From: Priestia filamentosa
Lineage (GTDB): Bacteria; Bacillota; Bacilli; Bacillales; Bacillaceae_H
Assembly (NCBI RefSeq): GCF_900177535.1
Contig: NZ_FXAJ01000007.1
Span: 1-64,000 of the forward strand
Length of the DNA: 64,000 nt
Direction: 5' to 3'
In this document: positions 38,036 through 46,953 of the stretch, piece after piece
How the letters are laid out: every line of letters starts with the position of its first letter
Numbering within the stretch: the stretch's first letter is position 1
Made by a program: the position numbers and the translations under genes
Notes under the pieces: generated by a model
Database searches by the model: none
Seen by the model: only the letters and a program-made list of their open reading frames with translations
What the model was told of the DNA's origin: nothing

Positions 38036-38333
38036 GAAAATAATTTCCTCCTGTTTATCCTGCTTTTATTAATATTATTTTTAACTTTTACGCTTTTATG
38101 TACTAAAGTTTCCTATTGTGTTTATACCATGACTCATTTGAAGGTGTCAATCTATTTTCTAAACTCATTGATTTCTATTGTACCCATATAATCCACCCTT
38201 TTCGGTGATATTATACTTCCTAGAAGCAGAGTTAACATAAAGATAACTCCTAACCATTCGACTAATATTAAGGATTTTATCCCCCTCACTCTCCATCTCA
38301 CCTTCTAAAAAAAACAAAAAATATACTAGGTAG

Positions 38334-38377
38334 AAGAATAAGACAAAGGATTCTAACTATACTGTATCCCTTGTCTC
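38334..38377 (-). terminator. Hairpin after the MazG-like gene
   Basis: Minus strand AGACAAGGGA.../...TCCTTTGTCT with one mismatch, followed by TATTCTTC, about 50 bases after the stop at 38429. The rest of 38036-38333 shows no gene. Confidence 0.5.
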
Positions 38378-38428
38378 ACCTTATACTTTTTCATTTATAA
38401 TTTTTATTTGCTATGTAACTATTAACGT

Positions 38429-38746
38429 TTAACTAGAGTATCGTTCTGAAAGTTTAGCCTTATGCGATTTAAAAATTTCTTCTAGTGGGATATCATATTT
38501 ATTAGCAATTACAATGAGGTTACCAAGTACATCTCCTAATTCCTCTGTTAATTCTTTTTTATGTTCCTCCCAGGTTCCATTTCCTTCATCCGGTCTATCT
38601 CTTCCAATTTCTAAAGAGCGGATGGCTCGAGCTACTTCTCCCGTTTCCTCAGCTAAGAAGCCAATTCTAATGAAGATATCTAAATCTGACCATCCTCTCA
38701 TTTCATAGTACTCTTTTACCCATTCCTGAAACTCTGTCACATTCAT
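38429..38746 (-). CDS. MazG-like nucleotide pyrophosphohydrolase
   Basis: A 105-residue all-alpha NTP pyrophosphatase. The EExxE...ExxD metal site is visible as FLAEETGEVARAIRSLE and, after a loop, LTEELGDVLGNLIVIANKYDI. Such small MazG-like enzymes cleanse non-canonical nucleotides or cut dCTP/dUTP-like substrates. The loop RDRPDEGNGTWEEHKKE is longer than in the shortest members. It is divergent from the LOG gene (100-base gap). Confidence 0.88.
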   Translation of the reverse strand: MNVTEFQEWVKEYYEMRGWSDLDIFIRIGFLAEETGEVARAIRSLEIGRDRPDEGNGTWEEHKKELTEELGDVLGNLIVIANKYDIPLEEIFKSHKAKLSERYSS

Positions 38747-38846
38747 TGAATTATTCCCCTTCTATCTTATGACTTCAACTAAGTTTAACAAATGATTCCT
38801 TATTATGTATAATCAATAACAGTGACTTAAATAGGAGGAGATACTT

Positions 38847-39428
38847 TTGAAAAGAATAGCTGTATTCTGTGGATCTAGTAATGGAGCAACTGATCTTTAT
38901 ATCAAGGAAGCCAAAAAGTTAGGAGAGGAAATTGCTAGACGGGACATTTCTCTTGTATACGGAGGAGCAAGTGTTGGGGTAATGGGAGCTGTTGCAGATT
39001 CTGTATTAAAATTTGGTGGTCATGTTATTGGAGTCATGCCTACTTTTCTTGAAGAACGAGAAATTGCTCATAAAAACCTATCGGAGCTTATTGTGGTAGA
39101 ATCGATGCATGAAAGAAAAGCGAAGATGGCTGAACTTGCAGATGGATTTATTGCATTACCAGGCGGACCAGGGACATTAGAAGAGTTCTTTGAAATTTTC
39201 ACATGGGCTCAATTAGGATTACATCAAAAGCCGTGTGGGCTCTTAAACATTAACGAGTATTACACCCCTCTTGTTTCCTTATTTAATCACATGACAGAAG
39301 AACAATTCTTACAAGAAAAATATCGGACTATGGTTCTTGTAGATACAGAACCACAAGGCTTGCTTGATCAATTTCATACATATCAACCCCCATCTGTTAA
39401 GACATACATTACAGAAGCTCAGAGTTAA
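38847..39428 (+). CDS. LOG-family protein (YvdD-like, TIGR00730)
   Basis: A Rossmann-fold protein of 193 residues with the LOG signature: SLVYGGASVGVMG, MHERKAKM and the catalytic PGGPGTLEEFFE. Bacillus and plant members release the base from cytokinin or AMP-like nucleotides (5'-monophosphate phosphoribohydrolase). Length agrees with YvdD (191). The start is TTG, supported by AGGAGGAG eight bases before. It stands alone, divergent to the MazG-like gene; both act on nucleotides. Confidence 0.93.
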   Translation: MKRIAVFCGSSNGATDLYIKEAKKLGEEIARRDISLVYGGASVGVMGAVADSVLKFGGHVIGVMPTFLEEREIAHKNLSELIVVESMHERKAKMAELADGFIALPGGPGTLEEFFEIFTWAQLGLHQKPCGLLNINEYYTPLVSLFNHMTEEQFLQEKYRTMVLVDTEPQGLLDQFHTYQPPSVKTYITEAQS

Positions 39429-39431
39429 CTA

Positions 39432-39465
39432 GAAAACGGGATTAGACCATAACTAATCCTGTTCT
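39432..39465 (+). terminator. Terminator after the LOG gene
   Basis: CGGGATTAG, loop, CTAATCCTG with further outer AG/CT pairs, followed by a weak T stretch, right after the stop at 39428. Confidence 0.55.
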
Positions 39466-39598
39466 AGATTCTTTACAATTAAACTTCACATCATCTACAT
39501 TATAAGAATAAAAAAACCTTATAATTCCTTTATAAACATTTATCCCTAATGTAAAATTATCTTTATGATTTAAATATTGGATATAGAAAGGGAATTTT

Positions 39599-40162
39599 AT
39601 GAAATCTTTTTTAAAAGTAACATGCGCGGCATTTATACTTACAAGCTTAATGACAGCCTGTAGTGAAGAAAAAGAAACTGCTCAAGTTGAACCTTCAAAA
39701 GAAGTTGAAAATACTCTATCTCCTGAAGAGCAGCAACAACAGTTAGAAATTGAGGAATTAGAAAAGGGAATTCTCTTCTACGGAGAAAATGTAAAAGGCG
39801 GAGATTATGGTGTTTCTGTTTTAGATGGGACATACGAAAAAACCAATGAAGGTTCAGGTACCATTAAGGCTCAAGTTGAAGTGAAGAATGTTCATGACGA
39901 TGGTACAGGTGTTACCCTTTTGCCTTTAGAATTTTGGATAGAAAATGAGAAAACAAACCAAAAATTTATAGGAAAAGCTCTTCCTAACGACGCTCAGAAG
40001 TTTACAAATCTCCCTCAAGGACAATCTATAGTTTTTGATGTTTCCTTTTCAATTAAGGCTATAGAGGAATTAGAAAACTTCTATTTATACATAGATAGTA
40101 AAAATGATCCGTTTGCAAATGCTCATTGGAAACTCGATAATTTAGATTCCTCACAATCATAA
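39599..40162 (+). CDS. Lipoprotein, DUF5067/DUF4352-like
   Basis: A secreted lipoprotein of 187 residues. The signal peptide ends in the lipobox LMTAC with the lipidated cysteine near residue 21. A polar, Glu/Gln-rich linker follows (residues 22-60), then a beta-rich domain with KAQVEVKNVHDDGTGV, PLEFWIEN and SIVFDVSFSIKAIEELENFYLYI. This looks like the immunoglobulin-like DUF4352/DUF5067 fold often found on Bacillus lipoproteins of unknown role. An AAAGGGA site precedes the ATG. Copy C of the hairpin repeat begins about 40 bases after the stop and may end the transcript. Confidence 0.82.
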   Translation: MKSFLKVTCAAFILTSLMTACSEEKETAQVEPSKEVENTLSPEEQQQQLEIEELEKGILFYGENVKGGDYGVSVLDGTYEKTNEGSGTIKAQVEVKNVHDDGTGVTLLPLEFWIENEKTNQKFIGKALPNDAQKFTNLPQGQSIVFDVSFSIKAIEELENFYLYIDSKNDPFANAHWKLDNLDSSQS

Positions 40163-40204
40163 ATGGATGAATATGATCTGCAAATGCTAGTTAATATACA
40201 ATCT

Positions 40205-40283
40205 AAAGGAAGTAATAAAAGCGCAAACTTGCTCAGTAACATCAAGCCTGCGCTTTTTATTTTTGTTTATATATACTTTTACA
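40205..40283 (+). repeat. Intergenic hairpin repeat, copy C
   Basis: AAAGGAAGTAATAAAAGCGCAA is identical to copy B over its first 22 bases. The hairpin arms GCGCAAACTTG and CAAGCCTGCGC follow, then TTTTTATTTTTGTTTATATATACTTTTACA. It lies just after the lipoprotein gene. Confidence 0.8.
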
Positions 40284-40425
40284 AACCATTTTTAAATTAT
40301 ACAAAGCTCATCTTAAGTTGTTGTTTTTTCTTACTGATTACCCATCTTTTGTAGGTGACTAGGATTAATATATCCAGGTTTTAGAGATTGTTTGAATGGA
40401 TGACTTTGCACCAAAACCTTCGATT

Positions 40426-40454
40426 AAAAACCCCTCCTAAGTGAAAGGAAAGGT
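40426..40454 (-). terminator. Terminator after the methionine-synthase-like gene
   Basis: Minus strand AACCTTTCCT, loop TTCACTTA-like, AGGAGGGGTT, a ten-pair stem counting G-U pairs, then TTTTAATC. About 18 bases after the stop at 40472. Confidence 0.65.
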
Positions 40455-40471
40455 TTTGTAAAAATCACTCT

Positions 40472-41599
40472 TTAGTTATTTTCCCAAACATCTTGAGCGA
40501 TTTTAATTACATGACTGATTTTATTCCATTGTTCTTCTTCTGTTAACTCGTTTCCTTCTTCTGTACTTGCAAATCCACATTGAGGACTTAGTGATAAGTT
40601 TTCTAGAGGTATGTATTGGCTTGCCTCTTGAATTCTTTCTTTAATTGTTTCAGGATTTTCTAGTTTAGCAAATTTAGATGTTATTAATCCTAGTACAACG
40701 GTTTGGTTATTACGAGTAAAGTTTTTTAATGGTTCAAAATCACCTGAACGGTTGTCATCATATTCAAGGAAAAGTCCGTCTACATTTAAGTTAGCGAAGA
40801 TTGCATCCGAGATATTATCGTAGCCGCCACTTGTGATATAAGTAGATCTGAAATTCCCACGGCAAATATGCATTGTGATCAGCATATCCTCAGGCTTCTT
40901 AGAAATCGCATCGTTTAAGCAGCTTACTCTCGTATCAATAATATCCTGTACATCCATGCCAAGCTTTTCAACAACTGCTTTTATACGTTCTTCCGAAACA
41001 AAATCAATCCAAGAAGTATCATCTAATTGTAGATAACGGCATCCCGCATCATAAAAAGCTTGAATGGCTTTTTGATAAGCAGCTACTGTATCATTATAAA
41101 ACTGCTCACGGTTCCCCCCATAATATGAATCCTCTTGAATTCTAGTGAATAACATGTTAGGACTTGGAATGGAGAATTTAGCAACTTGGCTTCCATCACC
41201 ATATTGTTCGACAGCTTCTTTTAAAAACGTGAAGTGTTCTAGCATATAATGATGGTTGAAACTCACTTTACCAACTACTTTAATAGCCTTATTTTTTGTT
41301 TTTGCCCCTTTAAATTGACTGATATATTCCGTTTCAAACTCCTCTACACCTTCTAAGCCTGATAAAAAGTCTAAATGCCACCAAGAGCGTCTAAATTCAC
41401 CATCAGTAATCGATTTAAGGCCTGTCTCAATTTGTTTTTGGACAAGCTTTTCAATTTCTTTATCTTCTACAGCTTTTAAGGCATCCTTATCAATCTCTCC
41501 ATTTGCATAAGCTGTTCTTGCTTCTTTAAGAGGTGCTGTTCTTAAAAAACTACCTACGTGATCTGCTTTAAATGGAGCTTTTACTAATGTCTTTGTCAT
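40472..41599 (-). CDS. MetE-like methyltransferase (YxjG/YxjH type)
   Basis: A 375-residue cobalamin-independent methionine synthase-like protein, corresponding to the C-terminal, zinc-binding half of MetE. Marks are DHVGSFLRT at the start, ITDGEFRRSWWHLDFL, YLQLDDTSWIDF, TMHICRGNFRS (zinc His and Cys) and SLSPQCGFAS near the end (second zinc Cys). In B. subtilis YxjG and YxjH are of this size and lie under S-box control. Here too a SAM riboswitch is placed directly upstream. The enzyme should therefore make or salvage methionine when SAM is low. The methyl donor is uncertain, as the folate-binding N-terminal half of MetE is lacking. Confidence 0.92.
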   Translation of the reverse strand: MTKTLVKAPFKADHVGSFLRTAPLKEARTAYANGEIDKDALKAVEDKEIEKLVQKQIETGLKSITDGEFRRSWWHLDFLSGLEGVEEFETEYISQFKGAKTKNKAIKVVGKVSFNHHYMLEHFTFLKEAVEQYGDGSQVAKFSIPSPNMLFTRIQEDSYYGGNREQFYNDTVAAYQKAIQAFYDAGCRYLQLDDTSWIDFVSEERIKAVVEKLGMDVQDIIDTRVSCLNDAISKKPEDMLITMHICRGNFRSTYITSGGYDNISDAIFANLNVDGLFLEYDDNRSGDFEPLKNFTRNNQTVVLGLITSKFAKLENPETIKERIQEASQYIPLENLSLSPQCGFASTEEGNELTEEEQWNKISHVIKIAQDVWENN

Positions 41600-41626
41600 A
41601 ATTTCATTTCCTTCTTTCTTTCAAAA

Positions 41627-41658
41627 TTAAAAAACCTCTTCTTAAAAATAAGAAGAGG
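41627..41658 (-). terminator. SAM-riboswitch-controlled terminator
   Basis: Minus strand CCTCTTCTTA, loop, TAAGAAGAGG, then TTTTTTAATT. The 5' arm can alternatively pair with AAGAAGAG at the 3' end of the aptamer, giving the antiterminator. Confidence 0.9.
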
Positions 41659-41680
41659 GTAATTGTCATAATGGGTGCTC

Positions 41681-41781
41681 TTCTTATCTTCAAGCAAATC
41701 GCTACTGGAATTGGCACAGTACTTTAATAGTCCGCTGCCGAGGTTTCCTAGGGCCAGTCCCTCCACCTCTCGAGATAAGAA
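41681..41781 (-). ncRNA. SAM riboswitch (S-box)
   Basis: Read on the minus strand: P1 5' arm TCTTATCT, then the hallmark GAGAGGTGGAGGGACTGGCCC, the AACCTCGGCAGC turn and the P1 3' arm AGATAAGA at 41689-41682. All conserved S-box core elements can be seen. With SAM bound, P1 holds and the terminator at 41627-41658 forms, shutting off the MetE-like gene. Confidence 0.95.
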
Positions 41782-42113
41782 TATTCAATTTATTTAACTT
41801 AAAAATAGGTTACACCTGTTTTATTAGCTTGTCAAATAAAAATTTATTTCTCACTGATTTTAATGTTGACTTTCATCTTATATTTAATTTCTCTTTCTTT
41901 CCTGTGAATTTAAACCATTCTCTTCATTTGTCAAGATAAAATACAGTACCAAAACGGTTTGAGGATATGAATAACAGACTAAAAACCTTTGCTTATTATG
42001 CATTCTACCCTTAGTATCCCTATTATTACTATCCATTCATTATAAAAATAAAAGAATACTTTAAAATAATTATGCTTATTAATTTACTCGGCCATCTGAC
42101 CATCAGTAATCAA

Positions 42114-42160
42114 AAAGCGCACACCCGTTATTAATCAACGAGTTTGCACTTTTTTTAGAT
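42114..42160 (+). repeat. Diverged hairpin repeat, copy D
   Basis: AAAGCGCACACCCGTT and AACGAGTTTGCACTTTTTTT form an imperfect hairpin like that of copies A-C, without the AAAGGAAGTAATA lead. It is a doubtful member of the family. The surrounding gap 41782-42415 shows no gene. Confidence 0.4.
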
Positions 42161-42415
42161 ATAATGTGTAAATGTCTTATTTTTTAAGGTAGATTAAGCT
42201 GATTTAATTGATACTTATCTAAATCTGGGTGAGTGAATCATCCACTCAATGTGGCATTCCTTATTAAAGGTAATGTTTCACAAAATATCTTTATTGTATT
42301 AAATTCTAAGATTTTCGAGTCATTACCTCTTATCGAATTTATAAGTTAGCTGATTAACTGTGAACACTTTGCTTCCATTTATCACAAGATATAATGTCAT
42401 GCCTACTCATTTACA

Positions 42416-43027
42416 CTATTTCGACTGTATTTTTTGATACCACTGGCTTGCAGCTTCTACCTCTTCAATTGTTAATTGATGGCCTTTATTCTCCCAATGA
42501 AGTTCTACATGTGCATTAGCTTTTTCTAATAAGGATTGAAGCTCATTCGATTCCATTGGCGAGCAAATCGGATCATTTGTCCCAGCAGCAATAAACACAA
42601 ACTTACCTGATAAGTCCGGAAGATCAATCCCTTTTCTCGGTACCATAGGGTGATGAAGAATAGCACTCTTTAAAGCATTTTGGTAGTGAAATAATAAACT
42701 AGCTGCTATATTCGCTCCATTTGAGTAGCCAATGGCGACAATATTATCACGATCAAAACTATATTTTTCTGCTGCCTCATCAAGAAATTCATTTAATTCT
42801 TTTGTTCGGAAAATAAGGTCTTCTTCATCAAATACCCCTTCAGCCAATCTTCTGAAGAATCGAGGCATTCCATTTTCTAATACATTTCCTCGAACACTTA
42901 AGACAGAAGCCTCATCATCAATTCTTCCTGCGATAGGCAACAAATCTAATTCATTTCCACCAGTACCATGTAGTAATAATAATGTTGGTTTTGTGGAATC
43001 TTTCCCTTTATTGAAAATATGCTTCAT
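42416..43027 (-). CDS. mhqD: Esterase/dienelactone hydrolase-like (MhqD type)
   Basis: An alpha/beta hydrolase of 203 residues. The nucleophile elbow is GYSNGANIA (Ser in GxSxG form), the oxyanion stretch is LLLHGTGGNELDLLPIA, and the late Asp and His are in AGTNDPICSP and ENKGHQLTIEE. It matches the carboxylesterase MhqD of B. subtilis, part of the MhqR regulon for methyl-hydroquinone and catechol stress. Its ATG overlaps the stop of the ring-cleaving dioxygenase gene (TAATG), so both are made together. Probably it hydrolyses an ester or lactone product of ring cleavage. Confidence 0.85.
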   Translation of the reverse strand: MKHIFNKGKDSTKPTLLLLHGTGGNELDLLPIAGRIDDEASVLSVRGNVLENGMPRFFRRLAEGVFDEEDLIFRTKELNEFLDEAAEKYSFDRDNIVAIGYSNGANIAASLLFHYQNALKSAILHHPMVPRKGIDLPDLSGKFVFIAAGTNDPICSPMESNELQSLLEKANAHVELHWENKGHQLTIEEVEAASQWYQKIQSK

Positions 43028-43971
43028 TATTTATCCCCCTCCAGAACACGAACCTCTACTTGCGGTAAGGTTTCTTCTAATTCTTCTCTTTTTGACTCTA
43101 ACCAAGATGGCAACATCAGTTTTTTTCCAAGTTCATGGATAGGTTCATCCACTGAAAAACCTGGTGGATCAGTTGCTATTTCGAAGAGGATTCCTCCTTC
43201 TTCATGAAAATAAAGAGCTTTGAAATAGTTTCGATCGAGAATTTCAGTTGGATAATACCCGTTTTCTAGAAGAAGTGCTCTCCACATTTGATGATCTTCC
43301 TCGTCAATAGCTCGCCATGCTATATGATGAACCGTTCCTGCTCCCATCAACCCCCGAACTGAAGGATTTAACCGGATATCAATCGTATTCCCTATAGAAC
43401 CTTCAGATTTAAATCTAAGAAATTCTTTTTCTTGGCCCATGCATTCTAATCCCAAAATATTTTCTAGCACGTGGGTTGTTTTATGCGGCTGTGAAGAATA
43501 CAAAACAGCACCACCAAACCCTTTAATCGCATGTTCAGCTCCAACTCCTCCAAAGTTCCAAGTATTCGCCGGTCCCCCGTCTCGTTCTGTTAATTCAAGT
43601 TGGAGTCCATCAGGATCATTAAATTGTAAATATTTTTCACCAAAGCGAATGGAAGAAGTAAATTCGACTCTGAACTTCCGTAACCTATTCTCCCAAAAGG
43701 AAAGCGAACCCTTTGGTATAACATAGTTAGTCACACCAACTTGCCCCGTCCCAATTCGACCTTTTAGCTGTTTAGCCCATGGAAAAAAAGTAATAACACT
43801 ACCTGGTTGACCTGTTTCATCCCCAAAATACAGATGGTAGACTTCCGGTCGATCAAAATTGATAGTTTTTTTAACAAGTCGTAACCCAAGTACGCCTGCA
43901 TAAAAGTCGATATTTCGTTGAGCATCGTTTACCATTGCTGAGATATGATGGATACCTGAGGTTTTTTGCAT
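43027..43971 (-). CDS. Ring-cleaving VOC dioxygenase (MhqA/MhqO type)
   Basis: A 314-residue two-domain vicinal-oxygen-chelate protein. The metal histidine of the first half is in TSGIHHISAMV, with the companion block FYAGVLGLRLVKKTINFD; the second half holds VHHIAWRAIDEEDHQ and the metal Glu in GGILFEIATDPPGF. B. subtilis MhqA, MhqE and MhqO, which are thiol-dependent dioxygenases cleaving hydroquinones, have this length. About 60 percent of residues seem the same as in the second copy at 44642, so the two arose by duplication or act on related substrates. It sits directly upstream of mhqD with overlapping codons. Confidence 0.88.
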   Translation of the reverse strand: MQKTSGIHHISAMVNDAQRNIDFYAGVLGLRLVKKTINFDRPEVYHLYFGDETGQPGSVITFFPWAKQLKGRIGTGQVGVTNYVIPKGSLSFWENRLRKFRVEFTSSIRFGEKYLQFNDPDGLQLELTERDGGPANTWNFGGVGAEHAIKGFGGAVLYSSQPHKTTHVLENILGLECMGQEKEFLRFKSEGSIGNTIDIRLNPSVRGLMGAGTVHHIAWRAIDEEDHQMWRALLLENGYYPTEILDRNYFKALYFHEEGGILFEIATDPPGFSVDEPIHELGKKLMLPSWLESKREELEETLPQVEVRVLEGDK

Positions 43972-44010
43972 TTTATCCTCTCCGTTTCATCCATGGGATT
44001 TTATAAGGAT

Positions 44011-44619
44011 TTATTTAGGTCTTTTTACTTCAAAGATTTCACCAATTTTCGCATAATCATTTCCAGCTAACCGACTTACTGCAGCCAATCCATTAGGATT
44101 GATTCTTCCATTTTTATAAATATCCTCTTCAATATGAAATTGAACGACTTTTCCTATAATCAAATCGCATCCAGGGGTATCTGAACCTCCCAATTCTAAG
44201 GAATGCTCTAATGAACATTCCATTCGAATTTTCGCTTCCTTTACACCGGGTACCGAAATCTTTACACTCTCTATGGGAGTTAAATTAGCTAACTCAATCT
44301 CACTTTGATTAGAAGGTAGACTTGCAGCTGTTTGATTTATTTTCTCAACATTTTGTTCGTCAACAATATGCACAACAAATTGCTTAGACTCGATGATATT
44401 TCTCGCTGTATCCTTTTGTTTCCCCGCAGAGCGTTGAATAGATAGAGAAATCATAGGCGGGTTCGATGATACAATATTAAAGTAACTAAATGGGGCACCA
44501 TTTAAATTACCGTCTTTTGAAATCGTAGTGACGAAAGCAATAGGTCTAGGTATAATGCTCCCTATTAGAAATTTATAAATTTCTCTTTCGGACATAGAAC
44601 CTGGCTCAATTGAAAGCAA
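44011..44619 (-). CDS. Flavin reductase-like FMN-binding protein
   Basis: A 202-residue split-barrel flavoprotein of the flavin reductase/flavoredoxin family. The FMN-binding stretch is YKFLIGSIIPRPIAFVTTISKDGNLNGAPFSYFNIVSSNPP, and AGKQKDTARNI marks the phosphate site. It is placed between two ring-cleaving dioxygenase genes, all on one strand and closely spaced (13 and 39 bases). It may supply reduced flavin or reduce quinones. An ATG at 44628 lies right against its ribosome site; the TTG at 44619, nine bases after AAAGGG, gives the family's usual MLSI-type start and is preferred. Confidence 0.85.
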   Translation of the reverse strand: MLSIEPGSMSEREIYKFLIGSIIPRPIAFVTTISKDGNLNGAPFSYFNIVSSNPPMISLSIQRSAGKQKDTARNIIESKQFVVHIVDEQNVEKINQTAASLPSNQSEIELANLTPIESVKISVPGVKEAKIRMECSLEHSLELGGSDTPGCDLIIGKVVQFHIEEDIYKNGRINPNGLAAVSRLAGNDYAKIGEIFEVKRPK

Positions 44620-44641
44620 AGAAATCATCCCTTTCGCAACA

Positions 44642-45580
44642 TTAGTCTAGTTCTCTTACTTCAAACGGCAGTAACACTTGTTCAATTTTCTCTCTCTGAG
44701 GCTCATATTGTAATGGAAGCATCAAATTTTCGCCCATTGTCTCTTGTGATTCATCATGAGCAAATCCTGGAGGATCAGTTGCAATTTCAAACAGGATTTC
44801 GCCATGTTCTTTAAAGTAAATCGCATTAAAATAATTTCTATCTCGTACAGGTGTGACACCATAACCATTTGTTGCAATATATTCTTGCCAATCTAGTTGA
44901 TCTTCATCGTCAATAGCTCGCCATGCAATATGGTGTACGGTACCGACACCCATTTGTCCACGTCCAATAGTAGTCAATTTAAGATCAATAATATTTCCTA
45001 ACTCAGCTGTAGAACGGTAACGAGCGAAGTCTCCTTCTTTACCGACTAATTCAAGACCCATTACCTTTCCCAATAATTCTGCTGTTTTATTAGGTTGAGT
45101 TGATAGTAAAGTTGCTCCCCCAAACCCTTTAATAGCGACTTCAGGTGTTACATCACCAAAACTCCATGTATTGAGTTCGCCTTCTTCTCTTTCAACAATC
45201 TCCAAGTGAAGACCATGAGGGTCATCAAATTCTAAATAGTATTCTCCAAAGCGTTCCATTCTAGTAAACGCAACATTGAATTTTTCTAGCCTTTTTTCCC
45301 AGAATTCCATAGCACCTTTAGGAACTACATAAGAAGTGACGCCTACTTGACCCGCTCCTATCGTACCTTGGCGAGCACCTGCCCATGGAAAGAAAGTAAT
45401 AATGGTTCCCGGCTTACCACCTTCATCTCCAAAATAAAGGTGATACGTACCCGGGTCATCAAAATTGACGGTTTGCTTAACTAAACGTAAACCTAACACA
45501 CCTGCATAGAAATCGACATTCTCCTGTGGATGCCCTACGATTGCTGTAATGTGGTGAATACCCATTGTTTTTTTACTCAT
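44642..45580 (-). CDS. Ring-cleaving VOC dioxygenase, second copy
   Basis: A 312-residue paralogue of the enzyme at 43027. Metal ligands lie in MGIHHITAIVG (His), VHHIAWRAIDDEDQ (His) and GEILFEIATDPPGF (Glu). It heads the four-gene set dioxygenase-flavoprotein-dioxygenase-esterase. The ATG at 45580 is preceded by AAAGGAGTG; the open frame reaches a GTG three codons earlier that overlaps this site. No palindromic operator like that upstream of DoxX was seen in 45581-45708. Control may therefore come from the DoxX or MarR promoter. Confidence 0.88.
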   Translation of the reverse strand: MSKKTMGIHHITAIVGHPQENVDFYAGVLGLRLVKQTVNFDDPGTYHLYFGDEGGKPGTIITFFPWAGARQGTIGAGQVGVTSYVVPKGAMEFWEKRLEKFNVAFTRMERFGEYYLEFDDPHGLHLEIVEREEGELNTWSFGDVTPEVAIKGFGGATLLSTQPNKTAELLGKVMGLELVGKEGDFARYRSTAELGNIIDLKLTTIGRGQMGVGTVHHIAWRAIDDEDQLDWQEYIATNGYGVTPVRDRNYFNAIYFKEHGEILFEIATDPPGFAHDESQETMGENLMLPLQYEPQREKIEQVLLPFEVRELD

Positions 45581-45708
45581 TTTTAACACTCCTTTGTTAT
45601 ATAAAATCTGATTATTAAAACAGGTTGATACTTTATGTTATACCGGCTTATAAAGTAAAAATCTACTAATATTCATTTCAAACCCAAAAATCTCTACTTT
45701 AATACAAT

Positions 45709-46107
45709 CTAGAATAAAAATGCATCAAGAGCATACTGACCAGGACCTGTTAAAGCTACGCCTATCGCAACAACAAGTAAAGTTAGATTATATTCATATC
45801 CATTATCTGTTGCCCATAATCCATTTGGACCATGCACCTTTACAATAGCCATTACCATTGTGCCTGCAATGATAATTCCTGCAAGTGGTGTTAAAAATCC
45901 TAATACAAACAAAATTCCTCCAATAAGTTCTGCTAATCCTGCAAAAAGAGCTATTTTTACTCCTGGCTTCATCCCAATGGATTCAAACCACCCTCCTGTA
46001 CCTTTCAAACCATGACCGCCGAACCAACCAAATAATTTTTGAGCACCGTGGCCAACAAATAGTAAACCAATTACCAAACGAATGATCAGTAAACCAACAT
46101 TTATCAT
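45709..46107 (-). CDS. mhqP: DoxX-family membrane protein (MhqP type)
   Basis: A 132-residue protein with four hydrophobic helices. RLVIGLLFVGHGAQKLFGWFGGHG and GLAELIGGILFVLGFLTPLAGIIIAGTMVMAI are the DoxX/SURF4 hallmarks. In B. subtilis MhqP is co-regulated with the dioxygenase MhqO under MhqR. Here the gene sits between the MarR gene and the dioxygenases. An 18-base perfect palindrome overlaps its promoter region. It probably protects the membrane or thiol pool against quinones, but the mechanism is unknown. Confidence 0.88.
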   Translation of the reverse strand: MINVGLLIIRLVIGLLFVGHGAQKLFGWFGGHGLKGTGGWFESIGMKPGVKIALFAGLAELIGGILFVLGFLTPLAGIIIAGTMVMAIVKVHGPNGLWATDNGYEYNLTLLVVAIGVALTGPGQYALDAFLF

Positions 46108-46130
46108 TTTAAATTCTCCTAAATAATATT

Positions 46131-46148
46131 TATCTCGAATTCGAGATA
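46131..46148. promoter_or_regulatory. MhqR-type operator before the DoxX gene
   Basis: Perfect palindrome tatctcgaattcgagata, which agrees with the MhqR box of B. subtilis as I recall it. It lies 24 bases before the DoxX start and 20 after the MarR stop. Confidence 0.8.
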
Positions 46149-46168
46149 ATAAACTAAAAAAATAGTGT

Positions 46169-46591
46169 CTAAACTTTATCTTTTACTTTTTCCAAAAGAT
46201 GGACAAGCGTTTTTGCCTCGTCAGGATTTAATGAATCAAACATATCATTAACTATCTTATAATGTTTCAGCATGATTTCTTTCATTAATTCATTTCCATC
46301 ATGTGTTAATGAAACATGGATTACACGACGATCCTCTTGACAAGTGTTTCGACTTAATAAACCTTTTTGTTCTAGTTTATCTATAACATAGGTCATCGAA
46401 CTACTTGAAACTAATATATAATCCCCAATTTGGCGAATCGTTTGTTTCCCTTTTTGGTAAAGCACCTCTAAAACAGAGAACTCCATTATATTTAGCTTAT
46501 TTTTCGACATCTCTTCCTTCATTCTCTCATGAACTGCTTTAGATGTTTGCATTAATACCAAAAAGGGCAAATTCGTGCATTTCCGCTGCAT
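46169..46591 (-). CDS. mhqR: MarR-family repressor (MhqR type)
   Basis: A 140-residue winged-helix repressor. The fold is seen as MEFSVLEVLYQKGKQTIRQIGDYILVSSSSMTYVIDKLEQKGLLSR followed by the wing QEDRRVIHVSLTHDG. It matches MhqR, the repressor of hydroquinone and catechol resistance genes, in size and context. The start is the ATG behind AAAGGAGG; the frame extends six codons upstream through this site. It is followed by DoxX and the dioxygenase set, with palindromic operators on both sides, so it likely represses itself and the whole locus until quinone-like compounds appear. Confidence 0.88.
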   Translation of the reverse strand: MQRKCTNLPFLVLMQTSKAVHERMKEEMSKNKLNIMEFSVLEVLYQKGKQTIRQIGDYILVSSSSMTYVIDKLEQKGLLSRNTCQEDRRVIHVSLTHDGNELMKEIMLKHYKIVNDMFDSLNPDEAKTLVHLLEKVKDKV

Positions 46592-46641
46592 TTGGTTTCC
46601 TCCTTTCAAAATAACTTCAATCGAATTATCTCAAATTAAAA

Positions 46642-46659
46642 TATCTTGAATATGAGATA
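46642..46659. promoter_or_regulatory. MhqR-type operator before the MarR gene
   Basis: tatcttgaatatgagata, a 16-of-18 match to the palindrome at 46131-46148, located 50 bases before the MarR ATG. It points to autoregulation. Confidence 0.7.
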
Positions 46660-46953
46660 ATTGTAATACTTATATTTTTTTCTGTCAATGTTTTTTGATA
46701 ATGAATTTTCAATAAATGTTCTGTCCGATTTTTATTGTTTTTTACAATTAACAACTTGCTTATATCTATTCTTTTTCATGATGTAAAACCCATCCCATAA
46801 TCCTACATCTTGGCTATTTTAAATTTACGATTTTATCGGAAAGGATTAAATAATTTCTACCCTCATGTACAAAATAAAGACAATGTCCCTTTTTTAGAAA
46901 AGGAGAGAACTAAATATGCTACACAAAGCGAGTTCACTTAATACAGCTTATAT

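Noticed and set aside
40163-40354. 63-codon plus-strand frame after the lipoprotein gene
   Set aside because: Made by the hairpin repeat copy C and its AT-rich tail; no sign of coding.
42732-43142. 136-codon plus-strand frame
   Set aside because: Opposite the esterase and dioxygenase genes, whose codons are clearly real.
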